From the NCBI GenBank assembly GCA_012274445.1, contig JAAROD010000033.1, forward strand, positions 2,147,758-2,211,757: a DNA stretch of 64,000 bases, read 5' to 3'. The notes under the pieces are model-generated. The model saw only the letters and a program-made list of their open reading frames with translations. It searched no databases and was not told where the DNA came from. The DNA is from Sclerotiophoma versabilis. Taxonomy: Eukaryota > Ascomycota > Dothideomycetes > Pleosporales > Didymellaceae. Each line of letters opens with the position of its first letter. The stretch's first letter is position 1. The position numbers and the translations under genes were made by a program. Shown here one piece after another: positions 57,761 to 64,000 of this stretch.

Positions 57761-59602
57761 AACTCTGATTTCTCGTAGATTGTTGGGGAAGGGTGAAGAC
57801 GTGGCCGTGAATCTTTGGAGGGTACTGAAGAAATCCTCGGCCATTGACGTTTTATACAATGAAGGGGTCGCAAGGCAACGGGCAAATGCGCCACAGCAGT
57901 CTCTGTGCACACATGTAGCAGCCCTGCCGAGCGAACCAATGCGGTTCGTAAGATAGCCCCGGTGATCTAGGCGGAGTTGCGAAATAGGCTAGGGATCCAG
58001 CATTGTAGCCTCGCTCCAGTAACAAAATGAGCACACCATGCTTAATGCCCCGATGACGAACACAGTCAAAGCTTGTTTGAGGTATGTCGTCAGAAGAGGA
58101 AGGGTCTATCGTGCCTAGCTCTGCCGTGCAAGATTTTATCAGGGTCTATCTCGGAGCATTATAGGCCAAGAGGACGTTAGATCGTTCTTGGCACTTCCGC
58201 ACCAACCAAAACGCTCTCGGCGATCAGCGTAAGCTTAGCCGAAGTTCCGCTCGTACTCGTGCGTAATGGTGCGTATTTGTGCGTACCGCCGCGTAAGCCA
58301 ATGCTGTGTGCCTTACATATTGCACCCAAAACTATTACGCGTTTCAGCTGGCCCCAGTCAAACGGAAAGAGCGGGTTAATGCGAATTGAAGTAGTCAGGC
58401 GAGTTTTCCCAATTGGATATATACCTGCATAGTTTGCCGGCTAGTGAGCCGAAACATACCTATTCAAGTCGTCACTAGAACGCATAAAGCGCATAATAGG
58501 GGTAGTTAGTAGCTAGGGATCTCGCAATAGATAGACAATTCACAGTACGCAGTTAGAGCTATTACATTCAGAGTTGTATTCTTGCTTATCCAGGAGAGTA
58601 CAACATTACATTGGTCTCTAGTTGATACAGGACAGCACATTGAGGGGCCCTGCTAGTTAAGGCTAGCGCGATCGCCGACTAGCTAGTAAGATCGGGCTAG
58701 TACTAAGCCGGGTGTTAATTTGGACTCTGTTCTTCTTCGGGCATACTGGTTTTTCTGCTTCTGTGCATTACGTCATAAGTTGTTAGGATCAGCCGGTCAG
58801 CCGGGCTCGCCCTATGCTGCATACCACTGTGTATGGTATCCGACATGTTGGTGCAGCTTCGGAGCAGGCATATTTAGCTGTATTTTTTTTTGTAGGCAAG
58901 GCTTAGCGTTCTTAATAATTCAACTATAGGATTAAAGACACACAGAGACAGGTTAGCACTGTATTATGTGTTTTCAATGCTAGGTCTAGTGTGATTTAGA
59001 CAGTACGGTTATTTCGCGTTATGTAAAGAGCTCTCATATCATGTCTTGCCCATCTACAAAGCTCGTGCCGGGTACCATGGTACCATAGTACCACCGTAGG
59101 CTCACGTTCACTTACGTGACAATTTAGTCGCATGACGTCAGTTTTCGAAAATTTGCGCCTACAAACTCCCTCGCGCTCGCGTGGACACAAATGTCAACAT
59201 TGAGATCGATAGCGTGATTGCATATATATTTCGGAAACTAAAGGATATCCAAGTGAAATGTGAATGCACGAATGGGCCATGACGAATTTGCGTGTGCATG
59301 AACGCGGCTGAGCTTCTGGTAATGTCTCGCAACAAGGCTTGAGGCTGACAATCAGTTTTGACTTACAGTAAGAGCTTCAAACACAGTGTGGATTTGTAGG
59401 TAGAGTGGCTAGAAAAACACCCCAGCCGAAAAGTATCCACACCAGTTTAGCTGCATGTCGAAAGCATTCCAAGGTCATCGCTGTTCATCAGCCAACACGT
59501 CACACATCCTTCCATAAGACGAGTTGTTCGTATAATATACAATCACAGGTCAAAATACTATTCAATCCTCTGCCAGTGAAGGGTGCTGAGGTACCAGTAA
59601 TA
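57761..59602. other. Intergenic with short repeats and a second CTAG-rich patch
   Basis: At 58260-58295 GTGCGTA occurs three times. At 58652-58700 five CTAG tetramers fall in about 50 bp, like the patch at 5183-5279. The stretch 58300-58960 is TA-rich and probably degraded repeat. No gene is supported. Confidence 0.5.
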
Positions 59603-60530
59603 TCAGACGTCACATCGAAATTGAACCCTGGTCTTCAACTTCTCTGCTCGGACCGCAGGATCTTGTGTCGGCTTTCCTGTCTCTTTCTTTTTCCGAACGT
59701 CATCCCAACCCATTTCCAGACTCAAGAAGACTGCTGCGCACGAGAACCCCACTATGAGGTAGAAAATATTACGTAAGTTCTCTTAGTACGCCAGTAGATA
59801 CCACTGAGCCCCTCTCCGTGCCCAATCACCAAGTCACGGACTGCGCCCACGTCAGATCCAGTATCGATTGCAGCTTGCGGAGTTACTGATGCAGCATATT
59901 GGCTGGTGGCTTTGATGAGCGCTTGCGCAAAGATGGCATTGTTGGTCGTGATGCCAATCGGCACACCGAAGTTCTGATTGAAGACTAGGATGGTTATGAC
60001 GTTCGGGATCTGGGTAGGCGCGACTGCATTTTGGACCGCGATAAGCGGCTATAACACGTCAGTTAATATAAACTCCCAGATTCTTTGCACTGCGATAACA
60101 CACAAGCTGCAAAATAACACCGCGGCCTTTTTCCATGAATGTCTGGTACCCAATCCACTTTTCAACACTGGTCGTCAGTGAGAACGTCGAAACAAGGCCA
60201 TTGCCGACGACCAAGACCAAATTTCCGCCAAATGCCCAGCGAAAATAATACCCCAACCTCAATACTAGATCTTGTCAGTAGTTACAAGGAACAACTTCGA
60301 CTGTTAACCTACCAAGCACTGCTGTGCTTATAATGAACAGCGATTTACTCAAAATGCTGGGCAGTACGTGCACGCCATTCAAAGACGGGCGCTCACGCTT
60401 CACGGCTTGGAAGAACGTCAAAAAGAGGTTACTCGCCACCAATATGCAAACAGCATTACACAGGCCGAAGGGTGAGTCGCCAGTATGATTCGCAGAACGA
60501 TTTCGGATTTCGATTGAGATCCTCTTAGCT
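59603..60530 (-). pseudogene. C-terminal half of a DHA2-type MFS pump, truncated and frameshifted
   Basis: Readable pieces on the minus strand: FGLCNAVCILVASNLFLTFF, SLNGVHVLPSILSKSLFIIS, intron 60312-60265, RLGYYFRWAFGGNLVLVVGN, GLVSTFSLTTSVEKWIGYQT, intron 60103-60049, LIAVQNAVAPTQIPNVITIL, PIGITTNNAIFAQALIKATS, then a one-base shift near 59790, NIFYLIVGFSCAAVFFSLEM, GWDDVRKKKETG and a TGA at 59605-59603. Both introns are intact (GTAGGT with CTGAC; GTGTGT with CTGAC). These match the second half of fungal 14-TM efflux pumps. The first half is absent to the right, where the frame is lost about 250 bp before the TA-rich block. Confidence 0.78.
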
Positions 60531-61674
60531 CAGCCATGTACTTTCCTTGCACATAGGGTTCCCGTGCATCCCACCAGAATGCCATACTTATCACACAACG
60601 CGCTCGATCATCAACGCTATGTACTCAGGATGGATACCCAGAAGTTTGCTGTGCAAGGCGCTATCCGACATCTTATATCTAGTGTTTTCACAAGCCTGAG
60701 GAAGGCTCGTGCTGCCTACCGTCTACCAGGATTGACTCCACGAGGCCGGTGCGGGGTCAAATACCACACGTAATAGCTCATTTAGATCAACAACAATCGA
60801 CACCAAAACGCCTAGTAGATTAAATAAATGGATTTAAGACTTAGTACGTAATCTAGCTAGTTAATAGTCTTAGTTCTCTGTATCTATAACTATTAATAGG
60901 TAAGTACAGTAATAAACATATTAGTAGTATTCTACTAAAAAGAAGCTATTAAGGTAACTAGTAAAGAAGAAGACCTTTCTTAAACCCTTAATATAGCTTT
61001 TAGCTATATTTATATACTTTAAAGAGTATTAAAACCTCTTTCTAAAATTAAACGTTTACTATATATTAGATAGATTCTCTATTTTAGCTAAAATACTCTC
61101 TATACTAACGTACTCTACAAGCATACTAATTACCTAAGTGTACTAGTTACTTTTACTAAGACTATACTAATACTATAACTACTTTATAATACTATAGTAT
61201 ATAGCAGTATTATACTATACTGTATAGTATATTGTACTAATCTATAGTACTCTGTGCATCTTTCTTGCATATTGCCTTATTATATCCTACTTTACTATAC
61301 GTGCTATAATATTATACAGACTAAGTACTCCTATTAACACCTACTCTCTTCTTTACCTTCTTTCTATTACTACAGGCTTTAAACTCCTTTAGAGTAGTTA
61401 GCTGTACCCTCTTAGTAAAGGTTAGAGTTCTCTCTTACTATACTTACTTTCTTTTATATAATTTATAATATATAGCTATTAGGCCTCTTAGACTTTCTAG
61501 CCTAGAAGGACTAGAAAGTACTCTAGGTAGAGTAACCTCTCTATATATATAGTCCCTTTCTACCTGTTTACTAGTCTCTAGTAAATAGTCTATAGTCTAC
61601 TAATTAACTCTATAGCTGTCTATATTATTCTATTCTATATTATAATCTTCTTCTTTAGTACCTCTAGCCTTAGG

Positions 61675-61856
61675 TAGGCTAGTAAATAGGTAGAGATTAG
61701 GTAGGGGTTAAGTAGGTTATATAACCTACCCCTACCTAACCCTAACCTCTACCTACGCTAGTAGCTGCTAAGGAGGTATAGGTTAAGTTAGAGTAGCACT
61801 AGCGTAGGTAGAGGTTAGGTAGAGGTAGCACTAGCGTAGGTAGAGGTTAGGTAAGC
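61675..61856. repeat. Fold-back and tandem repeat within the TA-rich block
   Basis: A perfect 18-bp palindrome (GTAGGTTATATAACCTAC) lies at 61712-61729. A unit of about 29 bp beginning GTAGCACTAGCGTAGG occurs twice (61794-61822, 61826-61854), and its reverse complement (CTAACCTCTACCTACGCT) lies at about 61744-61761. Together they could form a hairpin. This stretch is more GC-rich than its surroundings. Confidence 0.8.
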
Positions 61857-63488
61857 TTAGTTATTATATCTTAATTTAAAAAAATATACTTAAGATAAAC
61901 TCTAATTATTATAGAAAGTTATTATAGTATTAATATTAATTAGGTATATCTGAATAGTTTATTTACTAGTATTATATCTAGGTATCTCTTTACTACTTAT
62001 TTATATACTCTATATACTAAATCTCTTAAAGTAGTATAAAGCTAAGAATAAGTTCTTCTACTAAATAGTAACCCTCTTAGTATAGATTATATTAATATTA
62101 TAGTCTAAAACTATTAGTATATATTTATAACTTTAGGTTAATTCTATACCTTCTATATATTTAATAATAAAAGGCTTAACTATATTCTATAGAGCCTATA
62201 AAGTAGTAGTCCTAAAATAATTAATATAGCTAGAAATAGAATAGTAGAGCCTATTTAGAAGAGAGTTCTAAACTTAAGTAAGAAGCTTATAAACTAGATA
62301 AGTAAATAGTAGCTTATAAATAAAAAGCTTAAAACTATACTAGTATTATTAGATTTCTTATAAAGTAATAACTAAGTAGTATTAGAATTTATATATAGTA
62401 AATATATATAATAACTTACTACTAGCCTTATAGTAGTGCTTTAGCTTAGGTATAGTCTTACTACCTATAAACTTATAAGTAGCCTTAGTAGTAAGTAGCT
62501 TATATAGTAGTAGCTTTAAGTAGGTAGTCTGCTTAGTATAGGCTATATTATAGTATAGGTATAGTATATAAAGTAGTAGGTAGTTAGTGTTAAGTACTTA
62601 GTATAGGTAAGAGTATTTACTATATCTAGTATAATATTATACTAAGGTATAGAGTAATATAAGGTAGCTAGTATTATAAACTACTAACTATTTATAGTAT
62701 AGTATAGAGCTTAAACTATAATAATAAACTATAATAATATATAAATATACTAAGTTAAATATATACTATTAAATAACTCTATTTATACTCTTATATAATA
62801 TCTATATTAATAGCTAATATATACTTTACTAGCTAGTATATATAAGTACTATATTTTTACTAGTATAGATAGATAAAATATATAACCTATAGTAGATTCT
62901 ATAATAATAAACTATAATAACTTACTAGTATATAAAATTAGCTATATACTTTTTAACTATACTATTTTTAGCCTAATATAGTATAATTTAACTAAGCTAT
63001 AGCCTATATAGAGTAAGGCCTATAGTAAGTAAGCTAGTATTTTTATTTATAATAGCACACAGACTAGCTTATAAATACTACCTTACTAGTAGCTTTTCTT
63101 TATTCTACTACTAACTACTATATAACTATATTATTATATATAATTATTATAGCCTATAGTATAAACCTATTAAGCCTATAAAAGATTAAAAATAAAGAGG
63201 TTAACCTATAGTCTATATTTTCTAGTACTATAATATACCTTATAGGTAAGTAGTGTATATAGGTAAGTAGTATGCTTTTACTAAGACTATACTAAAACCT
63301 ACTCTATTATAGCCTATAATAACCTACTCTAATACTATATAGAGTAGAATAACCTCTAATATTACTTAGAGACTGTTATAATTCTGTGCAGACAAAGCAG
63401 CATAGTAATTAAGTAGCTAACTATAGCTCTTACCTATAAACTAGAAATAGAGTTAAGAAGAATCTCTCTTTATATAGTTACGTAATAT

Positions 63489-63606
63489 ACTTATTAATAA
63501 GTATAATATATATAACTTACTTATTAATAAGTATTATATATTATTACTTATTAATAAGCAATGCTATATATTTTTTTAAACTAACCCTAGTTACTTATTA
63601 ATAAGT
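63489..63606. repeat. Palindrome ACTTATTAATAAGT, four copies
   Basis: The 14-bp palindrome occurs at 63489-63502, 63519-63532, 63546-63559 (last base changed) and 63593-63606, spaced 30, 27 and 47 bp start to start. The 10-bp core TTATTAATAA is unchanged in all four. Confidence 0.85.
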
Positions 63607-64000
63607 ATTATCTTCTAGTAAGTATATAGTTAGTAGGAATATAACTCTTATAGTTTATGTTTAACCTTATTAATTAAGTTTATCTTAAGAATCTTAACCT
63701 AACTCTTAAGCTAGATAGTCTACTCTATACTACTTATTATTAACTCTATTATTATAGTATTTTACTAGGTAATAACCTAACCTAATCTACTGTGTGCTGT
63801 TTATACCTAAGAACTAATAGAATTAGTACTTATAGTCTTTAACTAAAGTATAACTTTAATATTTTAAATACCTCTAAATATAAGCAATATATTAGAAGAT
63901 TATACTACCTCTAGTAACTCTACTAATATGCGCAACTTAGCTAGCCTTAAGGTTACTAAACCTAACTTCTATAATAGAAACTATTTTAAGCTTAAAAAAT

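Larger units (their letters stand above)
60775..64000. repeat. TA-rich RIP-type block, no readable genes
   Basis: The base composition drops abruptly after 60775. The sequence is dominated by TA, AT, CT/AG and TT/AA steps with very few CA or TG dinucleotides, the mark of heavy RIP on repeats. No frame longer than a few dozen codons remains. It may be one or more dead transposons. It reaches the window edge, so its full length is unknown. Confidence 0.88.

Noticed and set aside
61735..61747. TAACCCTAACC, possible telomere-type repeat
   Set aside because: Only one CCCTAA unit occurs; it is explained by the local CCTACCTAACC repeats and is not a telomere tract.

Overview
The window looks like a filamentous ascomycete genome (Pezizomycotina, possibly Dothideomycetes; class level is inference). 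The evidence is short introns of about 47-96 nt with GTAAGT-like donors and CTAAC/CTGAC branch points, dispersed single 5S rRNA genes, fungal-only families (Zn2Cys6 regulator, DUF6601-like membrane protein, NB-ARC/TPR NLR), and blocks of TA-rich, CpA/TpG-poor DNA typical of repeat-induced point mutation (RIP). All splice models were worked out by eye; total coding lengths divisible by three and open frames through each junction are the main support.

Layout. 1-6 kb: a 5S rRNA gene, a 543-residue coiled-coil protein with nuclear-type basic clusters, a short GC-rich tandem array and a CTAG-rich remnant. 6.2-12 kb: three multi-exon genes of unrecognised, hydrophilic, low-complexity proteins (354, 399 and 341 aa), the last two arranged head to head. 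13.7-15.2 kb: a two-knuckle CCHC mini-protein and a membrane-anchored coiled-coil protein ending in a J-domain-like HPD segment.

17.3-25.3 kb is the most unusual part. A DUF6601-like gene is divergent from a fungal NLR. The NLR is broken in the middle: its alpha/beta-hydrolase half (18.55-19.67 kb) and its NB-ARC/TPR half (23.16-25.29 kb) are separated by about 3.4 kb of RIP-like DNA carrying the C-terminal end of a hAT transposase on the other strand. A 61-bp piece of the NLR linker lies inverted at the right junction. The hydrolase half has a CAG-to-TAG type stop and the P-loop has Met where Thr/Ser is expected.

27.5-49.5 kb: a second, near-identical 5S gene; several small spliced hypothetical genes; a decayed monocarboxylate-type MFS transporter; an intact glutathione S-transferase with a 19-alanine tail; a Zn2Cys6 regulator; and a 462-aa conserved-looking fungal protein. 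50-58 kb: a DHA1-type MFS drug:H+ antiporter, a PPIL1-like cyclophilin with a GC-AG intron, and a secreted serine hydrolase with a C-terminal PKD-like domain. 59.6-60.5 kb: the C-terminal half of a DHA2-type MFS pump, frameshifted. 60.8-64 kb: almost pure TA-rich RIP DNA with fold-back and palindromic repeats.

Functionally the window mixes stress/efflux genes (GST, MFS pumps, Zn2Cys6), housekeeping (cyclophilin, 5S) and self/non-self recognition (the NLR wreck). Density is low, with many long stretches where no gene can be defended.
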